Below, piece by piece: positions 30,634 through 38,440 of a stretch of DNA of 39,422 nt. The stretch covers positions 1-39,422 of the forward strand of contig CABIYF010000028.1 in the NCBI GenBank assembly GCA_902362875.1, given 5' to 3'. Every line of letters begins with the position of its first letter. Positions within the stretch are counted from its first letter, which is position 1. The notes beneath the pieces are model-generated. The model was not told the DNA's origin and ran no database searches. It worked only from the letters and a program-made list of their open reading frames with translations. The translations under genes and the position numbers were made by a program. Source of the stretch: Eubacteriaceae bacterium. GTDB taxonomy: Bacteria > Bacillota > Clostridia > Lachnospirales > Lachnospiraceae.

Positions 30634-31482
30634 ATGGCGATTGATTTAGTAACAAAATTTCAGCCCTATGTGGATGAAAAATTTACAACAGAGAGCAAAA
30701 AAACACTCCTGACTAACACAGATTTTGAATGGACAGGAGCCCACACAATTAAAGTATATAAGGTCAGCACAGGACAGATGAATGACTACGATCGTGAGGG
30801 AACAGGTACAGATGTAACTGGTTCAAGATATGGTAAAGTTGAGTCCTTAAATGCTACAACAGAAGAGTTTACACTATCAAAGGATAGATCCTTTACATTT
30901 GCGATTGATAAGTTAGACAGTGACGAAACAGCGCAACAGCTTGCGGGAGCTTCTGCCTTATCTAGACAGCAGAGAGAGGTGATCATTCCAGAGGTAGATT
31001 CTTATGTATATGGTGTTATGGCAACAGGAGCGGGAACAAAACCCGCAGCAATCACACTGACAGAGGCTAATATCTATGACGAGATCACAAAGGCTACAAA
31101 TACACTTGATAATGCAGAGGTGTCAGAAACTAGCAGATGCTTAGTAGTAACCCCAGATATTTACCGCCTTATGAAGAAATGCCCCGATATTATCCTAAAT
31201 ACAGATGTAAGTGCAGAAATGCGACTACAGGGTGTTATTGGTAACTTAGACGGCTTAACAGTGATCAAGGTACCCGATATCAGACTTCCGAAGAATTTCG
31301 GTTTTATGGTTGCTCATCCATGTGCTACAGTAGCACCAACCAAATTAGAAGACTACAAAGTGCACCAGGACCCGCCAGGGATCAGTGGCGATCTGGTAGA
31401 GGGTAGAATTGTATATGATGCTTTTATCCTGGAGAATAAAAAGAAAGCGATCTATTACCAGGAAAACAAAGCAGCAGTATAA
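30634..31482 (+). CDS. Phage major capsid protein
   Basis: This 282-residue coat protein probably has the HK97 fold. Supporting features are its place right after a DUF4355 scaffold and its sequence: an N-terminal VTKFQPYVDEKFTTESKKTL arm, WTGAHTIKVYKVSTGQMNDY, the E-loop-like TEEFTLSKDRSFTFAIDK, a P-domain with EVIIPEVDSYVYGVM, and a C-terminal HPCATVAPTKLEDYKVH plus GRIVYDAFILENKKKAIYY. AGGTG precedes the ATG. No portal, terminase or protease gene is present on either side, so the protein either builds a satellite-sized shell that uses a helper's packaging machine, or is a relic of a larger phage. Confidence 0.8.
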   Translation: MAIDLVTKFQPYVDEKFTTESKKTLLTNTDFEWTGAHTIKVYKVSTGQMNDYDREGTGTDVTGSRYGKVESLNATTEEFTLSKDRSFTFAIDKLDSDETAQQLAGASALSRQQREVIIPEVDSYVYGVMATGAGTKPAAITLTEANIYDEITKATNTLDNAEVSETSRCLVVTPDIYRLMKKCPDIILNTDVSAEMRLQGVIGNLDGLTVIKVPDIRLPKNFGFMVAHPCATVAPTKLEDYKVHQDPPGISGDLVEGRIVYDAFILENKKKAIYYQENKAAV

Positions 31483-31530
31483 AAAAGCTCTTCATGGATA
31501 ATTTCTCCTTTTTATAAAATGATATGTTGC

Positions 31531-31567
31531 GATATAGCCTATTGTATTTGATGCAGTAGGCTATATC
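31531..31567 (+). other. Stem-loop upstream of the sigma-factor gene
   Basis: GATATAGCCTATTG pairs with CAGTAGGCTATATC over 14 bp (one G-U) with a 9-base loop. It ends seven bases before the ribosome binding site (AAGAGG, 31574-31579) and has no T run, so it may control translation or mRNA processing rather than terminate. Confidence 0.55.
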
Positions 31568-31586
31568 TGTATTAAGAGGTGTGATC

Positions 31587-32453
31587 ATGAACAACGAAGA
31601 ATTAGTCTTAAGGATACAACAGGGCGAGGATATAAAAAAGAATATGCAGCAGCTATATGATCAGAATTACTACTTGCTACGCAAGACAGCGAAGAAGTAC
31701 AGTAATATTGATTCAATGACTGATATAGATGATCTGATGCAAGAGTTATATATACCTCTGCATGAAGCCACGATCAGCTATAAGGCAGATAATGGAGCAA
31801 CCTTTATTACTTATGCCCTAACTTGTATTAGCCGTCATTTGAAGAGGTATTTAGATGATGTGGGGCGAGCGATCAGAGTTCCAGTCCATACCCAAGAGAA
31901 GATATACAAGTATAACCAGGTATCAAGTTATTTCATGAGAACACATAACAGAAAGCCAACAGATCGGGAGTTCAGAGCATACCTGGAGCTAACACAGAAG
32001 CAGTTAGACAGTTTAAAGAAATCAATGGGGATCATGTCAGTTAGTTCTACAGAGGATATTATACAAGAAGATTTAAAGATAGGGGATACGATCGCAGACC
32101 ATACCGCAGATATGGCACAGGTAGAAGATAAGATTGACAAGGAACGCTTGACCGTGACACTATGGGAAGCAGTAAGTGAGGCGGTAAAGGATCCGAAAGA
32201 CTGCCAGGTAATAGAAGACCGATATAAACACGGCTGCACATTAAAGGAATGTGGTAAGCATTTAGGAGTGAATGGAGAACGTGCCAGAGTAAGAGAGTCT
32301 AAAGCCTTGCGACAAATGAGAAATAATAAGAGAATTAAAGAGATCGGAGAAGCAGAGGGAATCATAAGACCATACAAGAGAAATAACCGGGTATCTATTG
32401 ATTATGGATCACTGACAGATGATGAAATATTTTCAATGTATGAAGCACTGTGA
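31587..32453 (+). CDS. Phage-type sigma-70 family factor
   Basis: This 288-residue protein has sigma region 2 (about residues 15-95: DIDDLMQELYIPLHEATISY, then FITYALTCISRHLKRYL), a region-3-like linker (RVPVHTQEKIYKYNQVSSYF) and region 4 with a helix-turn-helix (about 225-270: GCTLKECGKHLGVNGERARV, then RESKALRQMR). It resembles sigma factors encoded by Firmicutes phages and conjugative elements. GTG 31581 and ATG 31587 are both possible; AAGAGG fits 31587. It is the last gene of element 1 and could direct RNA polymerase to the element's own or a helper's late promoters. Confidence 0.8.
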   Translation: MNNEELVLRIQQGEDIKKNMQQLYDQNYYLLRKTAKKYSNIDSMTDIDDLMQELYIPLHEATISYKADNGATFITYALTCISRHLKRYLDDVGRAIRVPVHTQEKIYKYNQVSSYFMRTHNRKPTDREFRAYLELTQKQLDSLKKSMGIMSVSSTEDIIQEDLKIGDTIADHTADMAQVEDKIDKERLTVTLWEAVSEAVKDPKDCQVIEDRYKHGCTLKECGKHLGVNGERARVRESKALRQMRNNKRIKEIGEAEGIIRPYKRNNRVSIDYGSLTDDEIFSMYEAL

Positions 32454-32455
32454 AA

Positions 32456-32467
32456 TTGTCAAAGTTT
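32456..32467 (+). repeat. TTGTCAAAGTTT near the right end of element 1
   Basis: The same 12 bases occur at 23883-23894 beside att copy 1, and TTGCCAAAGTTT at 39249-39260 beside att copy 3. They could be integrase arm-type sites. The copy at 23883 overlaps the integrase stop region. Confidence 0.45.
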
Positions 32468-32565
32468 TGTGAAAGTAAGTGTGTAGAATATAGATATTTT
32501 ATAAAGAAATGGGATAGAAATATACATAAAATCAAGGAATATGTACCGATTTATTCAACAAAACT

Positions 32566-32655
32566 CCTTGCCAAGGTCGAGACCGCGGGTTCGAGCCCCG
32601 TCTATCGCTCTTCTATAAAGGTCTTAGAACTTAGGAGTTACCTAGGTTTTAGGGC
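32566..32655 (+). repeat. Attachment site copy 2, junction of the two elements
   Basis: A 90-bp copy of the tRNA-Gly 3' half plus terminator, one base different from copy 1. It serves as attR of element 1 and attL of element 2. The tRNA 5' half is absent, so it gives no tRNA. Confidence 0.92.
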
Positions 32656-32715
32656 TTTTTTGTTTCCATGAAATTATAAAAAAGTGGTTGCCTTGGGGTT
32701 AACATAGACAACCAC

Positions 32716-33984
32716 TTATATATTTTCGACGAAACTTAAAGAATTTTCGATATCAGCATCTACACGAATATAATATTTTTGAGTTGTTTGAATATCAGCA
32801 TGTCCCATTAATTTTTGAAGAATGTAGATACTAATTCCTTGTAATGCTAATTTGGTGGCGAATGTTCTTCGTAATTCATGGATTCCACCAGTTCCAGAAG
32901 ATAGTTTTAACTTTTTCCATAATCTTCGGTAGCGTTGTTCAATTATCGGGGCATTTAGACGTTCGCCAGACTCATTGATAAATAAATATTCAGAATCTTC
33001 AAATCCTAAATTTAATTGCCATTGGTGTAATAATTTTAAGATTTTTTTTGCTCGTTCGTTTAATGGAATATCTCGGACAGAGTTTTTTGTCTTGGTATTT
33101 GCTATGATAAAATTACTACCTTTTAGTAATTTACCGTTTTCATCTCGTTTTCGAGTTTTTTGTTCAGCACGTGCAATATGTAAGTAGTTATCTTCAATGT
33201 CAGTCCATTTTAAGGCAACTAATTCTCCTGCACGAAGACCTGTCAACATATCAAGATAAATAGCAAATAATGTCGAATATTTTTGATTCTCTGTTTCAAG
33301 GCTGTCCAATAAATAGGATTCAAGAATATTGAAATCTTTGTCGGATAAAACTGCATCTTTAACTCGTTTTTCGGTAGATGGTGTAAAAAAATATCTTGGA
33401 ATTTGAAAAGATAACATAGGATTATCTTTTCGATATTCTTTGGCATAAGCACGATGAAAAACTGGATACAGTATAGACGTGATTTTCTGAACTTTTTTTG
33501 AATCCAATTTATAGACAGACATTTGTTCAAAGACAAAATCTTCAATATCTCCAAGTGTATAGGAACTAATAGGATGCTGAATAAAATCAGATTCAGCAAA
33601 ATATTTTTCCCATGCACATTCTTCTCTGTCTCTTGTACCTGTTGAGCGATTTGAATATTTTATCTGTAGATGTTCATAATAAACATATTCAAAAGTGATT
33701 TCTGTTGCATGATAATAATTTAATACTGCTTGGTCTAAATTGTGTTTAGATATAGCGGAGATAAGCTTTCTTTTTTTCGGTCTATCTTCGGCATATACAT
33801 AAACATGGTATTTCCCAGAAGTTTTATTTTTCCAGAAATGATGACCAGTAGAGTTATAAAACTCTATTAAAAATTCACGTTCTTTTAAAGTCATAATCTT
33901 ATAGTCGAGTGAACTTTTGCCAGTCTTAAGTATATCATGATTAAACAACTTTTGATATAGTAGAATTAATTCGCTATTGGTCAT
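32716..33984 (-). CDS. int: Tyrosine integrase of element 2
   Basis: This recombinase of the Tn916/ICE type (422 residues) is clearly different from the element 1 integrase although both use the same tRNA-Gly site. It has an N-terminal arm-binding region (KYHVYVYAEDRPKKRKLI), a SAM-like core-binding domain (about 120-215) and a catalytic domain with GLRAGELVALKW (Arg), HELRRTFATKL (His-x-x-Arg; the second His is Arg), LMGHADIQTTQKYY (His and Tyr). It overlaps the end of the ftsK-like gene by 11 bases and has no own binding site, so translation is coupled. The stop lies 60 bases from att copy 2. Confidence 0.88.
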   Translation of the reverse strand: MTNSELILLYQKLFNHDILKTGKSSLDYKIMTLKEREFLIEFYNSTGHHFWKNKTSGKYHVYVYAEDRPKKRKLISAISKHNLDQAVLNYYHATEITFEYVYYEHLQIKYSNRSTGTRDREECAWEKYFAESDFIQHPISSYTLGDIEDFVFEQMSVYKLDSKKVQKITSILYPVFHRAYAKEYRKDNPMLSFQIPRYFFTPSTEKRVKDAVLSDKDFNILESYLLDSLETENQKYSTLFAIYLDMLTGLRAGELVALKWTDIEDNYLHIARAEQKTRKRDENGKLLKGSNFIIANTKTKNSVRDIPLNERAKKILKLLHQWQLNLGFEDSEYLFINESGERLNAPIIEQRYRRLWKKLKLSSGTGGIHELRRTFATKLALQGISIYILQKLMGHADIQTTQKYYIRVDADIENSLSFVENI

Positions 33985-35281
33985 GAGAATTTTTAATATC
34001 TATATTTTCATCAAATATAAAGGATTTAAATAAAAGACCATCTTGGTTGATAAATAATCCTTGAGAATCTGATGGAATGTTAATATAAGCATTTGTTGAA
34101 TCTAAGATGATTTGACTTAATATTTGGTCTGCACGACCACATATTTTATAGCTTATATTGTTTTTTATTTGTCCGTTCAAAATATTTGCATCTGGACGTT
34201 GGGTAGCGAGAATTAAGTGTATTCCAAAGGCACGACCAAGACGGGCAATTGTGCTGATATATTTTTCTATTTCCTTAATAGGAGCTTTTTCTTTTGTGGA
34301 TAATCCAGTAGTATCCAGTAATTCAGCAAGTTCATCACAAGCAAAAATAATGCGTGCTAGTGGATTACGTTCAGATTGATTGTAAATGTCGATATTGCCA
34401 TAACCAAACTGAGAAAAAAGTTTTTTTCTTGATTCCAAACGAGTACATATATTTTTTAATTGTGAGCTTACATCAGATAGAGTAGTGGCAAAGGAACAAT
34501 TCCTTTGCCATATTGAGGGATAATCAACACCGCCCTTAAAGTCAGATATAATTATTTCATAATCTTTATTTATGCACTGCATTAATATTAATTTTAGAAG
34601 CAATGTTTTACCTGAACCAGTAGAACCACCAATAAGAATATGTGGATAATAATTTAAGTCTACTTTTACTTTAGAAAATATGGATTTTCCGATGGTTATA
34701 TTGGAATCATCGGTTGAATCTTCTTCGGACGACCAATAAATTTTTGATTTAAAATCAAAAGAACCTTTACATCCTTTCATTATAATTTCATTATTTTGTC
34801 TTCCGATATCAAAAGATTGAATTGTAATGTTAAGGATATTTTGGATACTCTCTTTGTGATTTATCCAAGTTTCAAGAGGAATTCCAACTGAATCAAATGT
34901 AATAACAAAAATATTATCTTTTACTTCTTGATAAATTAAAATGGGTGGAATTCCGACAGAATTTTTAAATCCGATTGATAAAAAAGCATCATAATATTTT
35001 CTATCTGCTAATGAATCACTCCATAATATATAGATTACACAGAATTCGATAATGGTAAAGGCATACCAATATAATCTTAGCGATAACAGGGAATATGGAG
35101 TTACCCCCATATTGCCTGTTGATAAGATAGCATTAGTTATTAATAATACAAGAAGCATTGCAATCAAAAATAGCTGTTTTTTCTTGTCGTTAAAAACAAC
35201 TTTTATAAAGTTTTTCACACGATATCTAAGACGTTTTTTCAAAAAGTCAGTAGATACATAATCTGTGTTTTTGCTTATCAT
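33974..35281 (-). CDS. FtsK/SpoIIIE-like DNA translocase (TcpA/Tra type)
   Basis: This membrane-anchored DNA pump is of the kind that moves plasmids or integrative elements between cells. The 435-residue protein has two N-terminal membrane helices (about 36-55 and 66-87), a middle domain, and an FtsK/HerA ATPase with Walker A GGSTGSGKT (218-226), SDFKGGVDY, Walker B IIFACDEL (311-318) and the ATQRPDAN motif. It lacks the FtsK gamma domain. The start overlaps the rep stop codon as ATGA, and the gene runs into the integrase gene. It probably couples Rep-processed DNA to transfer. A packaging or export ATPase role is possible but less likely without coat genes. Confidence 0.85.
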   Translation of the reverse strand: MISKNTDYVSTDFLKKRLRYRVKNFIKVVFNDKKKQLFLIAMLLVLLITNAILSTGNMGVTPYSLLSLRLYWYAFTIIEFCVIYILWSDSLADRKYYDAFLSIGFKNSVGIPPILIYQEVKDNIFVITFDSVGIPLETWINHKESIQNILNITIQSFDIGRQNNEIIMKGCKGSFDFKSKIYWSSEEDSTDDSNITIGKSIFSKVKVDLNYYPHILIGGSTGSGKTLLLKLILMQCINKDYEIIISDFKGGVDYPSIWQRNCSFATTLSDVSSQLKNICTRLESRKKLFSQFGYGNIDIYNQSERNPLARIIFACDELAELLDTTGLSTKEKAPIKEIEKYISTIARLGRAFGIHLILATQRPDANILNGQIKNNISYKICGRADQILSQIILDSTNAYINIPSDSQGLFINQDGLLFKSFIFDENIDIKNSHDQ

Positions 35282-36240
35282 AATACATAATCCTCCTTAT
35301 TTTTTTCTACGATGAAATCATCTTTTTTTAATTCTTTAATAGATGAGATTCTCCTAATAAAGGCATTCCATGTTTTTTTATCGTGAATCTGATAATCGGT
35401 ATATTGTGCTTCCAAAGGTATGTTGGAGATTAAATATACGTCACGATAGCATGCTACTCTATCGTTATATCGTGCAGGTAAATATAAAGGATAAATATCT
35501 AATAGATTCAACAATTCTGGCAGAGGAATCTGGGAGTGATATTCATCCAATACAAGTACACGTTGACCATGGTAGGCATCGAATTTTACAGAATTCAATT
35601 TATTCCCATAATTTGTGATTCTGCATATATCTAAAGGAGAATGCTTGTCATATACGAACCTTGTTTTACCAACACCAGAATCGCCATAGATATAGGTCAC
35701 GTTTACATCACGATTTTCCATCATATACTTGTCAGCAAGCAATGTCTCACGTAAGACATTTATATCATTAGATTTAAATGCAAAATTATTATTTTCTTTA
35801 ATAATTTGGACTGTACTTAATCCAGCTTCTAATTGTTCGATTAATTTAGCTTTAGCTGGATTCTTTTCTTTACCTTCGGAGGGCATTTCTCCCCATTCAT
35901 GAAAAGAACCAGGTACGGATGTTTCAGCCTTGCAAGTATCAGCCCATTTACCTTGCTTTAAAAGATATGTTCGATTTTCTAAGCAAGACCCATTTGCTTT
36001 ATCGATGTGGGCTGTTGGGAATCTACGTTTCGCTGTCGAAAAACGTATAGGTGATGTACTAAAGATGAAGATGTGCATGTGTTCTTGTCCTGTGCTTGCG
36101 ATTTCTGTGCAGAAGCAATAATATGCAAGAGTCAGTAATCCTTGTAGGATTGCATGAACATAATCAGCTGTTAATCCAATTTTTGTTGGATTCTGGATTG
36201 TAAAGAGCCATTTTCTGGATTGTGTGTTGTTACTATACAT
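35278..36240 (-). CDS. rep: CRESS-DNA-virus-like replication initiator (HUH Rep with SF3 helicase)
   Basis: This rolling-circle initiator has the domain order of circovirus/geminivirus Reps. Its 320 residues show motif I WLFTIQNP (11-18, compare FTLNN), HUH motif II EHMHIFIF (His54, His56), motif III with catalytic Tyr and Lys TYLLKQGKW (Tyr92, Lys95), and then an SF3 helicase: Walker A GDSGVGKT (186-193), Walker B VLVLDEY (228-234) and motif C YLISNIP (269-275). ATG 36240 follows GGAGG; the upstream ATG at 36255 has no site. Related Reps are known from Firmicutes plasmids and integrated elements. The origin-like hairpin with TAGTATTAC lies 51-80 bases upstream on the same strand. Rep would nick there to start replication or transfer. 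Confidence 0.9.
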   Translation of the reverse strand: MYSNNTQSRKWLFTIQNPTKIGLTADYVHAILQGLLTLAYYCFCTEIASTGQEHMHIFIFSTSPIRFSTAKRRFPTAHIDKANGSCLENRTYLLKQGKWADTCKAETSVPGSFHEWGEMPSEGKEKNPAKAKLIEQLEAGLSTVQIIKENNNFAFKSNDINVLRETLLADKYMMENRDVNVTYIYGDSGVGKTRFVYDKHSPLDICRITNYGNKLNSVKFDAYHGQRVLVLDEYHSQIPLPELLNLLDIYPLYLPARYNDRVACYRDVYLISNIPLEAQYTDYQIHDKKTWNAFIRRISSIKELKKDDFIVEKNKEDYVL

Positions 36241-36290
36241 ATTGATGTCCTCCATTTTTTATTGTTTGTATTTATTGCTACATGATACAT

Positions 36291-36320
36291 GTGAGAGTAG
36301 GTAATACTACCTACTCTCAC
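36291..36320 (-). promoter_or_regulatory. Stem-loop replication origin with nonanucleotide TAGTATTAC
   Basis: A perfect 13-bp stem (GTGAGAGTAGGTA with its complement) closes a four-base loop. Read on the rep-sense strand, the apex from 36310 to 36302 is TAGTATTAC, identical to the circovirus/nanovirus origin nonamer and fitting the CRESS consensus NANTATTAC. By analogy Rep would cut between 36304 and 36303 (TAGTATT/AC). Confidence 0.85.
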
Positions 36321-36354
36321 GTTCAAAAGGAATTCTTATCGAATCCTTTTGAAC
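36321..36354. other. Second stem-loop next to the origin
   Basis: GTTCAAAAGGA pairs with TCCTTTTGAAC, with further pairing inside past a one-base bulge. It directly abuts the origin hairpin. It may bind Rep, fold in single-stranded DNA, or end transcription of the gene at 36358-36681. Confidence 0.6.
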
Positions 36355-36357
36355 AGG

Positions 36358-36681
36358 TTATTCTCGTTTCACAACTTTCGTAATGTTCGAAGCAGTTGCT
36401 GACACGTCATAACGGCCAGAATACCAATAAGGTTTCAACTTGAGACCTTCAAATTCTACGTTTATGGGATTTTCCACAGGATATGGAAATCTTGCTTCAC
36501 CAGAAATTTTTACAGACATCTTTTCGTATTTTCGTTCAGGGAGAACGATATCATACTTATATCCTTCAATTTCATCAAGCCGTTTTCCATTTTCATACTT
36601 GTAGGATGGTCGAATATCCGTTAATAAAAATTTATTACCTAAAGATGCTTTCACGTCGATCACTAAATTTAAAATCTCCAT
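36358..36681 (-). CDS. Small hypothetical protein upstream of rep
   Basis: A 107-residue protein, MEILNLVIDVKASLGNKFLL and on, with conserved-looking YKYENGKRLDEIEGYKYDIV and YWYSGRYDVSATASNITKV. A strong AAGGAG-like site precedes the ATG. Size, beta-rich pattern and place before the initiator recall the small YdcP/DUF961-type proteins of ICEs, but I cannot confirm a match. A DNA-binding or replication accessory role would fit. Confidence 0.6.
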   Translation of the reverse strand: MEILNLVIDVKASLGNKFLLTDIRPSYKYENGKRLDEIEGYKYDIVLPERKYEKMSVKISGEARFPYPVENPINVEFEGLKLKPYWYSGRYDVSATASNITKVVKRE

Positions 36682-36928
36682 ATGTACGCTGACTCCTTTC
36701 TTAATTAAATGACAGGTTATTTGTGACTCAACATCGATGTTTGATTGTATTTTAGTATTTAATGGTGGATAAAACTTCGTTTTAAAAACGAAAAATAAGT
36801 TATTTCATATGAATAAATAAAAGAGGATATGATAATAGCATTTAGAATTGAGATATTAAAGATTCCTGTGTTATTATGAAAAAGTAATCATTAGGTTTTG
36901 ATAAATTGCATAATATGGGGGATAATAT

Positions 36929-37246
36929 ATGAATCGAACAATTAAAAAGGTAATTATAGGTAGTAGTGGTTTGATTATTGGGGTATATAGTGGATATAGG
37001 AGAATTAAAAAGAAAAAGCCTTGTAAATATAGTATGAAATGGATTCAAAATCTTACAGATAATGAATGGACAATAGAGAGAAGAAAAGTCCAACAAAGAT
37101 TTAATTCGCCTAAATATAGCGAATTAGAAAGAAATAGATTTCAAAATTTGTTAAGATGTTTTGATAAAGTTAAAAGTGAAAGGGATTGGGGTGGGAAAAA
37201 GCCAGTACCGCCATCATTTCATCGAGAACATGGGTGGTATTTATAA
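36929..37246 (+). CDS. Hypothetical membrane-anchored protein
   Basis: This 105-residue protein has one N-terminal membrane helix (KVIIGSSGLIIGVYSGYRRI) and a basic cytoplasmic part ending PPSFHREHGWYL. A GGGGG site precedes ATG 36929. I recognise no family. It is the only clearly plus-strand gene in the middle of element 2. Entry exclusion, accessory transfer or host-interaction roles are possible; none is supported directly. Confidence 0.55.
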   Translation: MNRTIKKVIIGSSGLIIGVYSGYRRIKKKKPCKYSMKWIQNLTDNEWTIERRKVQQRFNSPKYSELERNRFQNLLRCFDKVKSERDWGGKKPVPPSFHREHGWYL

Positions 37247-37299
37247 AAATATGTGAAGAGAGTATGTAAATGAAAAAAATACATACTCTCTTCTTACAT

Positions 37300-37851
37300 T
37301 TAATTAAGTTTTTTTGAGCGAATAATCTCAAAATGATTTTTGTCACACCAATCTTGGGCAATGTCAATTTGTCTTAGAGATTCTTCACTAGAATAAATTT
37401 TTTCTGAAGATGTTGGAAGTGTTAGATACAATAAATGTAGATAACCACGCATTTTTCTTGTTGAGGAACCTAAATTAAAACCACAAACTAAAAACCAATC
37501 AAAAGCATCTTCAACACATAGTGATAAAGCGATATTAAGTTGTAACATTGAAGAAGGTGATATAGAATCATCGTATCCACAAAATAATGTGAATATAGCA
37601 TTTGTTGTGGGGTTTAGATAGGTGGATTCCAATAATTTCTTTTTTGGATAAATCTTATAATATCCACTATTCTGGATGCTAACACGATAACCAGAGCGGA
37701 TTAACAAGAAGAGACCTAACTGTAGGTGTTCACAAGCTTCATTTCTGATGATTGCAAATTCTGGATTAGAATTAATGCATTTCATTCTTAATTTCTGTTT
37801 TTCAAAAAAATTAGATAATAATAATATTGATTCTTTGTGGTAAGGAATCAA
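37300..37851 (-). CDS. Hypothetical protein (up to 183 aa)
   Basis: The frame encodes a mostly hydrophobic-to-mixed soluble protein (LQLGLFLLIRSGYRVSIQNS; EDAFDWFLVCGFNLGSSTRK) with no family I can name. ATG 37851 has no ribosome binding site; an internal ATG at 37785 is an alternative start. A short frame with a strong site (37811-37951) overlaps its beginning and may act as translational leader. Confidence 0.5.
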   Translation of the reverse strand: MIPYHKESILLLSNFFEKQKLRMKCINSNPEFAIIRNEACEHLQLGLFLLIRSGYRVSIQNSGYYKIYPKKKLLESTYLNPTTNAIFTLFCGYDDSISPSSMLQLNIALSLCVEDAFDWFLVCGFNLGSSTRKMRGYLHLLYLTLPTSSEKIYSSEESLRQIDIAQDWCDKNHFEIIRSKKLN

Positions 37852-37951
37852 TATTGTTTATAAGAGGCCATGTACTAGTGATAATACTATATGTGACAAT
37901 GTGCAAAATAATAGTATTTAATATATTTAAGATATTAAAAATATTCATCAT
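37811..37951 (-). CDS. Short hydrophobic ORF with strong ribosome binding site
   Basis: ATG 37951 lies nine bases after AAGGAGG (37967-37961). The 46 residues are almost all Ile, Leu, Asn and Thr (MMNIFNILNILNTIILHIVT and on). It overlaps the next frame by 41 bases. It could be a leader peptide that couples translation of the downstream gene, or a small membrane toxin-like peptide. It is too short and biased to be sure it is real. Confidence 0.35.
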   Translation of the reverse strand: MMNIFNILNILNTIILHIVTYSIITSTWPLINNIDSLPQRINIIII

Positions 37952-38015
37952 AAGCATCCGCCTCCTTCCGTATGGCCTTATATTTTTAAACTAAAACGTT
38001 TCTAAAATAAAAAAA

Positions 38016-38035
38016 GCAATTATTTAAATAATTGC
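38016..38035 (-). terminator. Perfect 20-bp palindrome, terminator of the Cro-like gene
   Basis: GCAATTATTTAAATAATTGC is a perfect palindrome followed on the minus strand by TTTTTTTA. It lies 128 bases after the Cro-like gene's stop. The rest of 37968-38162 holds no other signal. Confidence 0.6.
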
Positions 38036-38162
38036 AATAAAATTTCTATATTTATAAATTGAATCTAAAAAAAGAAAACCTTTCAAGAGGTCCTGTCTAA
38101 TAAACAAAAGATGATAACATCATCTATGTTAATTATAACTAATCCAATAATGATTTGCAAGA

Positions 38163-38375
38163 CTAAAATAAATTATTATCAGGTACATGAGTCATGATAT
38201 CTTCAACATCACATTCAAGGATATTACATAATTTATCAATGGTATTAACCTGTACATTTTTATTATGACGTAATCGTGCTAGTTGTGACCGATTAACGTT
38301 ATATCGTGTGTAAAGGTCGTATTGAGTAATTCCTTTTTCTTTCATTGTTTCCCATAATTTGTCATATTTAATCAT
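38163..38375 (-). CDS. Cro/CI-like XRE regulator of element 2
   Basis: A single helix-turn-helix domain of 70 residues: MIKYDKLWETMKEKGITQYD, the recognition helix VNRSQLARLRHNKNVQ, and NTIDKLCNILECDVEDIMTH, typical of HTH_26/Cro-type proteins. AGGTAAAAG precedes the ATG. It is divergent from the gene at 38492, with a dyad (TAGTGT-N10-ACACTA) between them as a possible operator. It probably controls excision and replication of element 2. Confidence 0.8.
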   Translation of the reverse strand: MIKYDKLWETMKEKGITQYDLYTRYNVNRSQLARLRHNKNVQVNTIDKLCNILECDVEDIMTHVPDNNLF

Positions 38376-38400
38376 TCTTTTACCTATTCATAGATTATTC

Positions 38401-38429
38401 TTGCATTAAATTAATTATCTAAGTAAAAT
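38401..38429 (+). promoter_or_regulatory. Candidate promoter of the rightmost gene
   Basis: TTGCAT (38401-38406), 17 bases, TAAAAT (38424-38429). Confidence 0.45.
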
Positions 38430-38440
38430 GGACTTATGGG

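Larger units (their letters stand above)
23787..32655 (+). mobile_element. Element 1: phage satellite-like integrative element with capsid genes
   Basis: About 8.9 kb between att copies 1 and 2. Left to right: integrase (minus), CI-like repressor (minus), then plus-strand Cro-like, small, excisionase-like, RepA-like AAA ATPase and small ORFs; iteron-like repeats; a promoter with a long leader; scaffold, major capsid and sigma factor genes. There is no terminase, portal, protease, tail or lysis gene. The order integrase/divergent repressors/replication module is that of phage-inducible chromosomal islands, and the capsid pair is an unusual addition. Confidence 0.75.

Noticed and set aside
32566..32655. 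A second tRNA-Gly gene
   Set aside because: Only the part from the anticodon arm onward is present; the acceptor 5' strand and D arm are missing, so it is an att copy.
32450..32671. Open frame across the junction of the two elements
   Set aside because: It runs through the att repeat and tRNA sequence and has no family-like content.
33974..35281. Filamentous-phage morphogenesis ATPase, making element 2 an inovirus
   Set aside because: The ATPase has FtsK/SpoIIIE motifs, and no small coat, adsorption or secretin-like genes are present.
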